Positions 43,500-54,493 of a stretch of DNA of 64,000 nucleotides are shown here, in pieces. The translations under genes were made by a program, and so were the position numbers. The notes under the pieces are model-generated. The model was given only the letters and a program-made list of their open reading frames with translations, was not told the DNA's origin and did no database searches. Position 1 is the first letter of the stretch. Each line of letters opens with the position of its first letter. Origin of the DNA: Onchidella celtica (taxonomy: Eukaryota; Mollusca; Gastropoda; Systellommatophora; Onchidiidae); assembly GCA_963931925.1 (NCBI GenBank), contig OZ007571.1, positions 15,680,506 to 15,744,505 on the forward strand, in the 5' to 3' direction.

Positions 43500-45390
43500 A
43501 AACTTGTGCAACACTGGTGATACTGATGATAGCCACATTTGCTGATAATTCAGTACTACAGATCAGCAATGCGACACCGCGCGAAAGGAGAGAACTGCTT
43601 TTCTTAGGAGACAGCCAAGTTACAAGTAAATCGTACTGTAAAAATATTACGTAAGTGTTGTTTTTTTTTTACAAAATGTTAACATTATTTATTATTATTA
43701 TTATTGAATTGTTATTATTATCATGAAAAGTTGTATGGAACTCCATGTTGCGTAGGACACGGTGACTTGGGGAATACAAACAGAATTGATCACGCGAACA
43801 AGGGAAAATGTTGGGAGGGTTAACTTGCAGGACAGAAGTAAATGGGTCAAAGGTCTGACTAAACAGAAAAACGATCTTTAGCTGGCACATTTAGCCATTA
43901 ATATCTAGGATCTCTGTAGGTTGGGTACCTCTGTACCCAATGACTTGATGGGAAGATTGAGGGGCCGGGCCGGGGGGAGGGGGGGGGGGTAATTTGAGCC
44001 GACAGTTCTTTCAAGCTTTATTTCTGTTCCGTCTAGTTTTCTTCTTCTTTTTTCTTTTCTTTTCTGTTTTTTTTTTTTCTGTTTTTTTTTTACACGAATG
44101 GCCAAATCGATGAAGATTAATTGTGGCGGCAAGTTCTTAAGAGGAACGGAGGAGATCAAAACACGTGAAACTTTGTAAGGCTGTTCGATCGTCCTCACTT
44201 CACTCCCCATCTAAAGCAAGGCTAGCTGGATATTTAACGACGATGGTTGGTCACCTTTTTTTTTTTTTCTTTTCTCCTTTTATTTTTTTTCTTTTCTCCT
44301 TTCGTGTGCAGAAAACGAGAATGTCTCACTGGGTCCTAAATATTCATTGAGTGCTCTAGCACCGAGATCAACGTTAAGGCATTGTTAAGCTTCGTTGTCA
44401 AGGTTATCTGTTATTGAAAAAAGAAGATGATGATGATGATGATGATGACGATGAAAAAGAAGAAGAAATTAGTAATTCGGGGCGGAAAAATTGTGGTCTT
44501 GGTTTCAGATTATATAGGCCAAAACATACCGTGCTATGTATCTCTTTTTTGCTCCTTCCTCAGTGTGGTATCAGGTTGAAACCCCTGAGACAACAACAAC
44601 AACAGTAGCAACAAAACGCCTCATTTCTGAATCAAAATCTAGGAAATGAAATACAAGGAAATAAACGATACCCTATTTTATGGAAGCTCTTGTCCGTTAT
44701 TTCCAGGGAAGCAGACAGTAGTCTCTAAGACACGGCTTTATGCGTGCATGTATCTCAGACAGCGAGGCGGTCTATCTGATGTCAAATGAAAGCAGAGTGA
44801 GAGATGGTGAGGAATTTTGAACACTTGTTGGACAAAAAGAGAAAGCGAGATATGAATAGCGTCTTCTGTTCGACAGGATTAAAAAAAAAAAAAACGAAAC
44901 AAGCAAACTTGCGCCAATTGCTTGGCATGTACAGTTCTTAAGAGGGACAAAAAGATAAAGATGTGTGTTGGAAAACCTTGCCTATGGAATAGTACGTAAA
45001 CGATATAATGAAACGAAAAAGAAAGGGAAAGACAAAAGGAGTTTATGGTAAAAGGACCTTCTTCAGGAAAAAAAAAAAAAACAAAACAAAAAAAAAAAAA
45101 AAAACCCAACAAAATTCTAGGTTTTCGCCCCCCCCCCCTACCCATCCCCATCTTCCCCTTTCCATCGTTTTCACCCACTTGTCGCCCTTTTTTCCGCTTT
45201 CGTCCCCTTGGAAATCAAAATCGCCCTCCCCTCCCCCAAAGTTCTTTAGATGGTAAAGGCCCCGGCCTTGTAAGGTCAGATATTGCGCCAGTCAAATCCT
45301 TTGAACACGTAAGTTTGGAAATCAATGGAACAAGAAAGGCAAGAGGACCCTTCTTCACCTGATCACCATTTTTCACCTCAGACATTAAAA
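43500..45390. other. No gene; low-complexity tracts
   Basis: Contains T-runs at 44064-44092 and 44257-44292, a (GAT)n tract at 44425-44455, and A- and C-runs at 45069-45140. Short open frames here are low-complexity artefacts. Confidence 0.5.
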
Positions 45391-45715
45391 TTTTTGTGTG
45401 TGCATTCTCATCATAATATAAAGTGATATAATCCCCCACTCTCCCCGGTCCCTTTTTTGCCAAAAGTAAAACATGGAAAATTTCGCGCGTGCATTCTCAT
45501 GTTGGAAATGGTATAAATCCCCACCCCCCTTTTGCCCCCCCCCCCCAAAGTATACACATACATGTTTATGCGAGCATTCTCACAATATACAAAATGATGT
45601 AACCCTCTCCATATAACCCCATTCGCCCTAAGTAAACAAATACTGACATTTTTATGTGAGCATTCTCAAGATATACAAAAAGATATACCCCCCCACCCTT
45701 CCTCAATCCTTTGAA
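45391..45715. repeat. Degenerate ~85-bp tandem repeat, about 4 copies
   Basis: GCATTCTCA recurs at about 45402, 45490, 45575 and 45659. Each time it is followed by an A/T word like nnATATAnAAnnGATAT and then a C-rich tract. Spacing is 84-88 bp. Copies are well diverged. Confidence 0.7.
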
Positions 45716-47217
45716 AGAAATACAAAATACAGAGAATTGGACGTGAGTTTAAATGCGTGCAGACACTATGGTTGTTGTTTATTTCTGCCACTTCAAGAGA
45801 AAAGACCGTAAGCGAAAAAATTACAGGAGACGAAAAAAAAACCCAACAAACATTTCGTTTTATTCATTCTTCAATTTCCATTCTGTGGTATTCAAAAGAA
45901 ACGATTAGTTGTACAAAATTATAATCCAGTTGGAAAGATAAACTACATTTCATTTTAATGGTGTTAAAAGGCGAATTTGACCCAGTTTAACACAATGCGG
46001 TTCTCTTTCGTAACATAGGAGATTTCATGTCAGGCGAAAAGCAAACTGACAGACTGACGAGAGCTGCAGGCAGTAATGTTGTTAACATCAGATTTCTGTT
46101 TGGCTGTTTCGATAAGAAAACAGCTGCTTAATATGTCACAGTTTGCATAATTTAATATGCCATACTCAAGCGTAAACACTTTTAGCCTGATCTGAATTGA
46201 ACTTGAAAAGCCGTGCAATTTTCGTCACGAATAGAGATGTTATATCTCACTATGTCTAAATTTTCCATTTTCCTGAGATTTTTTCTACCCGAAACCAAGC
46301 CTGTTCACCTGATCACAGAATGAAAAAGAAACTGATATCATGTGAAAATTATTTGCAGGGACACCCGATGAGGCCGATTAGCCCAGAAAGAAAGGGTTTA
46401 TATGTATGTGAGTTTATTTATTTATTTATTTATTTATTTATTCATACAGTTTTACGACGAATTCAGTGGTTGCACTCACAGTTAAGCACTTTGTAGAAGT
46501 TCACATGAAAACAGGATGAAATGGGAGTAGTGGATTTTCCTGAACAATTTTCTAACGTGTATTACGTTAAACACGCAAAAGAGCCGGAAAATGCTATGAC
46601 TACAAAAACGGCGTGCAAACTTTAATAGTGATTGCCTCTATCAACAACACTGGAGTATCTCGGTCTAGCATTGTAGCCTACGCCTCAAGAATGATAATAA
46701 TAATTATAAAAAGTTACACAGCGAGGGACAGGGAAAGGCTGGTTGCTCGGAATTTAGTGTTGCGTTAATGAGGGTGCAGTAAAACGTTTCGTCTGTCCTT
46801 AGTAAATTTAACGCGGAAAAGCTGCAGATCTGATGAGAGAATGAATTTATAATATATTATATCATTGTTTTGGGACTTCTGTTATTTTATTGTTGCCTAT
46901 TTCACCACTTTCAACACCTAACACCTACTGCGCCCTAATACCGCTGACCCTATCATGAAATTGCAAAAGCGCAAAGGACCCAATTTTACACGAGAGGGAA
47001 AAATTGTTTTACTTGAACCGCATTCCTTATCTTAACTACATTTTTAATTAAATAAATAAACATTTGAAATATAGCAATCTCCCTTAATAACGACAACAAC
47101 AATAACAATAACAATAAATAAATAAATGAATAAACAAATAAATAATAAATAATAAATAAAACGTCTGGATATTTATAAATATTTGAAATATGGCACTCTC
47201 CCCGAACAACAACAAAA

Positions 47218-47264
<47 letters not shown>

Positions 47265-47373
47265 ATGCAAGTAATATTTGGCATGAAAGAGTTGTCATCT
47301 GCAGTTGTGCGAATACATTTGTGGGGTTTTATTATTAAGGCCAGCGATAATCCGTTTCTTTCTACGCCCGAAC
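45716..47373. other. No gene; microsatellites
   Basis: Includes an (ATTT)n tract at 46415-46442, AAAT/AATA-rich tracts at 47110-47160 and a long (AAAT)n at 47215-47268. A ~135-bp duplicated word pair (ATTTGAAATAT.GCA/CTCTCC) at about 47063 and 47188 suggests a local duplication. Confidence 0.6.
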
Positions 47374-47688
47374 CTAGATTGGTCTGTTGCTAGGTGGACC
47401 ATACACCTCTTCTGTACAAGTATTATATTCATGGGCATTTGACAGATTTACGTCGTCCTTGCGCCTCCATTCGAAAGCTCTGGATGTGCCGCTGTTTGGA
47501 TTTTTCTGAAAGAAGATGGCTGCAGATGGAGGGGAATCTATTGAGTGTGATATACATGACGTCTGGATAATTGGAATCTGGCCAGACATTTTATATCTAT
47601 CGCTCTGAGTGCTCGCATGTGAACATGCCATTAACATTCTTTGCAATGCCCTATGTTCGTTTATCCGAACATCCCAAGTTTCGTTCAT
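47374..47688 (-). CDS. Unidentified 104-residue open reading frame
   Basis: A minus-strand frame from ATG (MNETWDVRINEHRALQRML) to TAG (...VYGPPSNRPI), of unbiased, protein-like composition and without repeats, in a region otherwise lacking open frames this clean. The ATG follows a CAG that could be a splice acceptor, so it might be a terminal exon. No family recognised; a chance frame cannot be ruled out. Confidence 0.25.
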   Translation of the reverse strand: MNETWDVRINEHRALQRMLMACSHASTQSDRYKMSGQIPIIQTSCISHSIDSPPSAAIFFQKNPNSGTSRAFEWRRKDDVNLSNAHEYNTCTEEVYGPPSNRPI

Positions 47689-47903
47689 CTGATGGCAGGA
47701 AGTGACGGTTTTACTCTTTCCTGATTTGTTCTTGTCCCTTCAACTGGATTCTTCATTTCCCAGCTTCAGTTGCACCAGGAGACCCAAAGACACCGTACAG
47801 CCAACTTAATGGTAACCATTATTTGAGGAGAGGGGGGAAGCGTGGGCGGTTTGAGGGTGAATCAGTGCCCTGCCATGAGATAACATCTGACGGTCACAAT
47901 TGA

Positions 47904-48157
47904 ATAGGGAACGGGACTGAATGACAGTTACTATATTTAGATTTACATCATGGGACATTCGAACTGTTCAACGCGGCGGTTAAGCAGTTATGGACTTTGT
48001 ACATACTTTTCATGTGCAGTTGATCTTTGTGCCTCGAATCGCCCTTTCAAAGTCCATAACAACTGTGCTTAACCACCGCGTTGAACAGTTCGAATGTCCT
48101 GTAATGTCACTGGTAAATTCAAATATTGTAACTGTGTCATTCAGTCCCGTTCCCTAT
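47904..48157. mobile_element. Foldback element (254 bp) with ~100-bp inverted arms
   Basis: Arms 47904-47999 and 48049-48157 are inverted copies: ATAGGGAACGGGACTGAATG at the outer left is matched by its inverse ending CCCTAT at the outer right, and both carry GGACATTCGAACTGTTCAAC inside. A ~50-bp loop separates them. Small gaps differ between arms. There is no coding capacity; it is a MITE of foldback type. A clear target duplication was not seen. Confidence 0.8.
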
Positions 48158-48159
48158 AT

Positions 48160-48880
48160 ACTGGTAGCCATTTTTATTGGGCCGAGATCTAAAATTTCCT
48201 CTTCAGTACCCCTCCCACTTTTTACTATAGACATGGCGTCACGTGACTCTTTACAATGACCACTCGCCGTGCGCGTGCAAAAGTAGCGCATTGTTTTTAG
48301 TATACACCTAGTGTATTTCTATGATCTGATTCCATGCCAAACTAAAGCTTTCGCTCTCCTCTTCTCAGAGTGGACAGGGCACATGACCCCATTTTTCCGA
48401 TCACACATCAAGTCAATGAAAACGTCCGCATTAAAGGTAGAATAAATGTTTATTCCATTTCACCCCACTAAAGTTCTTACTTTTTTTAAAACCTCAAATG
48501 GTCTACTATAACAACAACAACAAACAACAACAACAACAAGAACAACAACAACAACATTCATTGTCATAGTATTGCTATTTTATTAAAAAATATCTTTATC
48601 GTCTCCAGGCCTCAGATACTTCTATAATGATTACAGCCAACAGCATTGTATCAAGGTATCATGTCGTTGTAATCAACTTTCCTCACAATAATTATGACTA
48701 CAAGGAAGACAAAGGAAGAAAAAAAAAACAACTGGGTTGGTTTCGTTTGATCTCACCGAACTTGCACTTCTCCCCTTTTCAAAATGACCTTTACTCAAAA
48801 TGGCGGCCAAGCATTTCATGTTGGTCTACATATCAGTTTTGATGACGTCAATGTAACCTGACTTTCACCTTTCACCTAGG
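48160..48880. other. No gene; (CAA)n tract
   Basis: Contains CAA/ACAACA repeats at 48512-48556. Otherwise nothing recognised. Confidence 0.5.
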
Positions 48881-49290
48881 CGTTGTCCACCCGCTGCCGG
48901 ATGTAGCCCTCCGTCAATGCTTTTCATTCTCTTCTGTCTGTTGTTTTCCTCATAAATCTTTTCCTCCTCTCTTTGTAATTATCGTCCTTCCATCTTCTTC
49001 CTGGTCATCCTCTTGTTCTTTTTCTCGTCCTTGTCTGCCATTCAGTGCAGCGTTTTGTCCATCTATTGTCATTCATCCTCCCCACGTGTCCGGCCCAATT
49101 CCACTTTTGTTGTAGCATGAATTCCACTACGTCTTTTAGTTTTGTTTGTTTGCGTATGTCAGCGTGGGGGATTCTATCTTGCAGTCTAATGTTAAGCATT
49201 TTTCTTTCCATTGCCCTCTGGGTAGTTCTTAGTTTATTCGTTTAGCTGTTTTGTGATCAGCCATGTTTGACAACCATATGTAATCGTTGG
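48880..49290 (-). mobile_element. RTE-type LINE C-terminal fragment, frameshifted
   Basis: The minus strand reads TYGCQTW, then after a frameshift RAMERKMLNIRLQDRI, then WNWAGHVGRMNDNRWTKR, and after another shift EGYIRQRVDNA and a stop near 48880. This is the terminal region of RTE-like reverse transcriptases, of a different subfamily from the intact copy at 31.2-34.5 kb. Decayed; ends not defined. Confidence 0.75.
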
Positions 49291-51342
49291 AAGTATGCAT
49301 TGATTGAATGCAACCTGATTATTCTGTCAAAAGGCATAATTTTACATGCACGTATGCCAATCCTGCGAGAAGCAAATGTATGTGGGCGATAACTGTGTTA
49401 ATGAAAGCTTGCGGAGTGGCAAAACAACAATTGGAGAAAAAAAATGATACGACAGTAAGGTTACGATGATCTTGTGACAGAAACCGTTGATCAAATGCTG
49501 TTTTCTGCCGCGATCTCCATGAGAGGGTGTCAGGTGACAAATACGTCATTAGACGTTTCAATGTAAAGCGCGTGCTGGCGTTCCTGTTAATGCCATACAT
49601 CGTGCCCGGTGTCACATTAGTCCCCGTTTAGTGTGACAGCTCAACTCTACCATTTTCCTGTATAATTGACACTTTTCCTTGGAAAAGTCTCACTATACGT
49701 CATGAAATGAGATGTTTCATTTCCTGCCCGTGTTGCGAATCCGGAGCTAATTGAACGAATTCCCTCTTTTCAGGTCTGGCAGCCTTTGGTTAGGGTATCT
49801 GAACGTGGCTGAAATAGCAGCAGGGAGTGAAGAACTGCAGATTAAAAACTGATAACAAATTGTTCAGAGCTGAACGACAAACATGAAAACATGTAATCTG
49901 CATTCGTACCATAAGCATTTCTTTGAGATCCATCCAAATAAGTATTGCATCAACATGGCGACAGTGTCTATTCAGATGGACAAGGTGGGAAAACACATCT
50001 GCAAATATGTAGAACGCAACAAAAAAAAAAAAAGATTTACAAAAAAAAAAGAAAAGAAAAAGAAAACAAACAAACACAAAAATGAAAGTTCGCCGGTACT
50101 GAAAAGAAGACAACAACAATACTACACGTTTTATTGATATTCCAATCATTCCTCAGACCAAGTTTCAAATTATAACGGTTTATTTAAAAGAACGCCAGCA
50201 GGCTGTCAAAGCTGGATGACTTACAGTATGGCTAATCCTCCAAGGTGATGGCTCTTCAGTTATGGATGAAATGCTAAAGAGACTGGTGACTGGTGACTTG
50301 CTCAGAGCTTCCGTTAGCTTGTATGAACAGCCCAGATCAATGAATTAAACATCATGCTTGAAGTACCGAATCTGTAGAAGATATATGAAAGAGATGTAGT
50401 AAATATTCCATATACCAGGTGAAAGTTCTTCACGAAGCACTTACCGTGGACTAAGGAATCGTCATTTTATGTGCCACATGCATGCAATGGGCTATTCCTC
50501 TTGTAGTCCATTTCGTGGCAATGAAATCCAATAATGGAGATCAACTGGACATGCAAGGCTTCCCATTTGGTTCAACCACCATTACTGCGCATGGTCGATC
50601 ACGTTACTCTGTTAATATCATCAAAGACATCCTGGACTACCACAAACATCCTAGAATTCGCAAAGCAAATATTGTGAAATTTATATTTAATACTAGCCAA
50701 CCCTTGCAGAAAGAATTTTGCAAAATTTCGTGAATCCATTAAACCCCGGAAGATTTTTTTTTTTTTTGGACAAAAACACGGACAGGAAAATCTTGGAATG
50801 TTAGAGTATAAAACGTGGCGTGGAAAAGGCAGGACTCAGCTCTAAAAACTGTCCTTGCTGAATATAATACGAATATATTATATCCGCAGTTCCCTTCGAC
50901 CATGGCAAACTACACTATTTGCAAGGAATTTAGGTGCATGTTTCTAGATTATGTGTATTTTACATTTTTATTTTACAAAGCTTGTGGTGTACGTGGCAGA
51001 AGGGCCAGAGTAGAACGAATAGAAGTTCCAGTAAAAAGCTTTTTGGTGAATTCTTAAATTTGGGACAACTTTCTTTTTCCCGTAAGAGTTCTTACCTATG
51101 TATTTGGAAATATAAATGAGTTTGCAAGAAAAAGAATGAAGTGTATGTCAATGTAGATCAAGACCAGCTTATTCTTGAGAGTGTAAATTAATCTGGGCGT
51201 TGCTTCATCAGATAAAATATCTTGTTGCTTCTATTGTCGTGATAATATGGTCTACTGTGCGTTTCCAATGCAGTAACATGCTACATACATGTACTTTGCG
51301 TACCACGATACCATAATTTGTTTATAGGTAATCTGAGGTCGG
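49290..51342. other. No recognised gene
   Basis: A-rich runs at 50020-50070 and T-runs at 50755-50769. A plus-strand frame at 50482-50733 has protein-like composition but no recognised family. Confidence 0.45.
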
Positions 51343-51700
51343 CATTATGTTCACTGCGTCTCGTACACAGGACACATCGCAAATGAAGAAGTGTGCAAAA
51401 CCATCATTCAACGTGTGCGTCACTATGAAGATCTTCTGAGCACAGTAAAAAAGAAGGAAGTTGGAATGGTATGGACATGTGACAAGAGCCAATGGACTAT
51501 CAAAGACCATCCTCCAGGGTACATTTCGGGGAACGAGGAGACGGGGCAGTCAAAGAAAGAAATGGACGGAAAATATTACCTAATGGACAGGGGAAAACTC
51601 TGCCACAACTCAGGCTCATGCCCGTGACCTTCAGAGGTGGAGGCGGTTGGTGCGTCGCTCACTGATGCACTGCCCCTACGACTCCGGAAGGAATTAAGGG
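51343..51700 (+). mobile_element. LINE reverse transcriptase C-terminal fragment, frameshifted
   Basis: The plus strand reads HYEDLLSTVKK in one frame and, after shifts of frame, GHVTRANGLSKTILQGT, RRRGSQRKKW and RRLVRRSLMHCP. This is the familiar C-terminal end of invertebrate endonuclease-reverse transcriptases. At least two frame changes interrupt it. Ends not defined; no target duplication found. Confidence 0.7.
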
Positions 51701-51830
51701 ATCCAGAGATTATGTCCACTGATGAATTCGCGTTCCAGGTCTGCAGGATCTAAAAGTTGTTCATGACTCAGAAACTAAAGCTGTGACTCTTGTAATTGAA
51801 AAGGGTTTTTCCAAAACTGGGTAAGTGAAA

Positions 51831-52030
51831 TTGTGCATGAGTTATGGCCCCTCTAAGATAGTCATTCAAAAGTAATGCTACACGCGGTGTAAGTGTTCCT
51901 CCGTTGCGTCTTCCACCAATTGTGAATGTTCGGATGAGGACGGGACATAGCAAATTTTGACTGAACAATTACACCGCGTCTTACACTAATTTTGAATGAC
52001 TATTTGAAAATGGCCATAACTGATGCAAAC
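51831..52030. mobile_element. Foldback element (~200 bp) with ~60-bp inverted arms
   Basis: Left arm 51831-51893 (TTGTGCATGAGTTATGGCC ... GATAGTCATTCAAAA ... CACGCGGTGTAA) is matched in inverse by 51968-52030. The loop is about 75 bp. Arms differ by scattered substitutions and small gaps. No coding capacity. Confidence 0.75.
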
Positions 52031-53721
52031 TTTGACTCACCCTGGCTTGGAAAAATGCTCTCCAATTACATGGAGAAGCATGCATTAGGCAATAACTGAG
52101 AGTAGGAGCCTTTGACGTAGCGCAGAAAAGGATGTCCACCACTTCTACAGGTCGTGGTGCTGATGGTTTGAATTTGAGTTTTGAGAGAGCATGTCGACAC
52201 GATGAAGGGTCATATTGTGCTGGAAAGAAGCAAGACGACAGACAGAATATAGCAGAACGATGGGACAGAAAAAGACCCTACCAGAGGCGCCCACCAACCA
52301 TCCGCTGGTGCTGAAGGAGGCATAGGGGAAACCTTCCCCAACAGGTGTTGAATTCATCAATATCTTTTTATACTGAAACCCTAACATTGACTTGATCTGA
52401 CAACTCTCAATTTCTAGATCCTCCACGAATGCAGAAGTGGCCAATGAGCGGCTCTCGACTCACCTGCTGTGTTTCAACATTATCATAACCTTAAATTTCC
52501 AGCTCATGAGACTATATTGCCTGAGCTCTTGGTCGTTTTTCATTCAATACTTGATATAAAAAGTAATTAGGAAAATGTTGAAATAATTATTCACCTGCAA
52601 AAAAAAGAAGAAGAAAAAGCCGTGGGAAAATGAGAGTTTTAGAAGAAAAATAAATGTGACAACAAAAGATGAAATACATAAAAAGAAAAACATAATGAAA
52701 ATGTAAATTACAACGCAACGTGAAGAAGGAAATAAAATAAAAAAGAGAAAAAGGGTGATGTGCTTGGAGGGAAAATGGAAATTCAGCTATTACGCAAATG
52801 AAGGGGGAGCTCCCTGGTTCATGAGTCATAATATCTTGCGGCTGTTAAAACAACGAAAGTTGATCGAATGGCTCTCGAGCAAGCATTACCCTGCGCCAGT
52901 CAAGTTTCGCTTGAGATCAGTAGCTCTGCAGGAAACACTTCAGTACAGCCTAATAATAATAGTACTGGTCTTCTTTTGGCCGCTTTGCCGTAGGATAAAA
53001 CGCCTCAGGATTGTAACTGCTTTACTTAAAAAACAACAAAGTAGAGTTTCCAGTTTCAAATTTGATTCATCTGACAGATATCAGGAACACAGTGACCTGT
53101 AAATAATTTCCATATTGTGAAATGCATTTATTTGACATTAGATACAGCGATCGTTGGGGAAAATGCGGAATTCTGCTACAAAGATGACAAATTGGGTAAC
53201 CGGAGGAACATAATTTATTTAAAACAATGGATCTTCTTCATTTGGAAATCACACGGGACTAAATATAGATGCTCATACTTGTGTATTTTCTTCCTCCGAA
53301 TTATGTCCAGAATTCAAGCTTTCCTCGGTTATTTTAAAACGAAATGAAACCTAAGCATTTGATTCTTCATCGATGAAGGACTATAGCTATTGCTGCTGTT
53401 TTACCAGCCAACGGCCACAAAAGTGCTGTCTTGTAGTATTTTGGGACAAATTAATTCGCCAGCCTACAAGCTCGTCGTATTCTGCACCATAGCCACCCCA
53501 CTCTGTTCATTCCAACTGCCTAGGCAATATTTAACAGAAGGAGAGAAAAAAGTGGGTGGGAGGAGTTGGACCTCGCGGATGAACGTAAAAATTGCGGCAG
53601 TGCGAATATGGTGCAGTTTCTTATACTAAGGGTCTTTCGGAGCAAATGACATTCACTGACCGCCACAGACTAATAAATTAACCAGACTGGAAACACGAGC
53701 TTCGGGCTGTGTCGTTTTTTA
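52031..53721. other. No recognised gene
   Basis: AG-rich stretch at 52597-52760. Open frames at 52755-53102 and 53117-53347 match nothing I know. Confidence 0.45.
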
Positions 53722-53778
53722 CGGAATTTCCCGAGCGGCGGCCGTATAATCAACATGGTCGCCGCTCGGGAAATTCCG
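53722..53778. promoter_or_regulatory. Near-perfect hairpin with an NF-kB-like site in each arm
   Basis: Arms CGGAATTTCCCGAGCGGCG+GCC (53722-53743) and its inverse (53757-53778) match at 21 of 22 positions around a 13-bp loop. Each arm holds GGGAAATTCC or its inverse, which fits the kB consensus GGGRNWYYCC. It could be a regulatory palindrome or a tiny foldback repeat; no gene start is recognised next to it. Confidence 0.55.
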
Positions 53779-54302
53779 ATTCTAGTTCTGTCTGCAGTAG
53801 AAATTTCTTTTTATTTGTCAAGATTGGTTGTACATGTATTAATTTCTTGGTGCGGAGCCAAACTTCCGCGTTCAGTAGGCGCGTCAAAATGGAGTCATTC
53901 AAAATTGTAGCTATGCTGAAGCGTCGGTCGTTAGCGTAAACCTAATGTGGCGGATGGTTCATGACCTTTCGCTGTTTTGTGACGTCACACAATGGGATCA
54001 TCCAGTCTGGGTATTTTATTAGTCCGTGCTGACCGCGCAAAACAATAAATAATGTGAAAAGCTCCTCAAAATGTATAATTTCAAAATGATAATTTTTCCC
54101 AAAATTTGCAGGTCTTGCAATTGAAAGGAATATGTTTAAAATACTTTGTGGAAAGAACAATTTTATTTTTTCATACTGCCTTTTAGCTGTGATGCTTGAC
54201 AGAAAATCCGGCATTTGCCCTATGTCTTTATTATAGATAGCATGTTTAGTATAATCTCTGGCTGATTCGGTATTTAATGTTCCGAAACCTTCGTTGTGTT
54301 AG
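53779..54302. other. No recognised gene
   Basis: CpG-containing sequence to about 53940, then AT-rich; no coding or repeat structure seen. Confidence 0.4.
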
Positions 54303-54493
54303 ATGTTAAAACAAAACTATGAAGCTGCGTACATGTTGATAATTCTTGTCGCGAGAAGGCGTGACTGGGCCTATTTGAATGAACATCTGAGCAGACAAAA
54401 GCATGAAAATGTGCAAGGCGATCCTTCCATGGGATCATCACAATCGCACAATGCTGTGTCTATTGACGGGCATTCAATTTCCCCCGAACACAG
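54303..54493 (+). CDS. Candidate exon of an unidentified gene
   Basis: ATG follows a TTAG acceptor-like word. The frame MLKQNYEAAYMLIILVARRR ... SIDGHSISPEH ends at AG/GTGAAT, a good donor; the frame stops two bases beyond if unspliced. Composition is protein-like. No family recognised and no partner exons found. Confidence 0.25.

Noticed and set aside
43296-43538. Frames through the CA microsatellite and G-run
   Set aside because: Low-complexity artefacts (Cys-Val and Pro runs).
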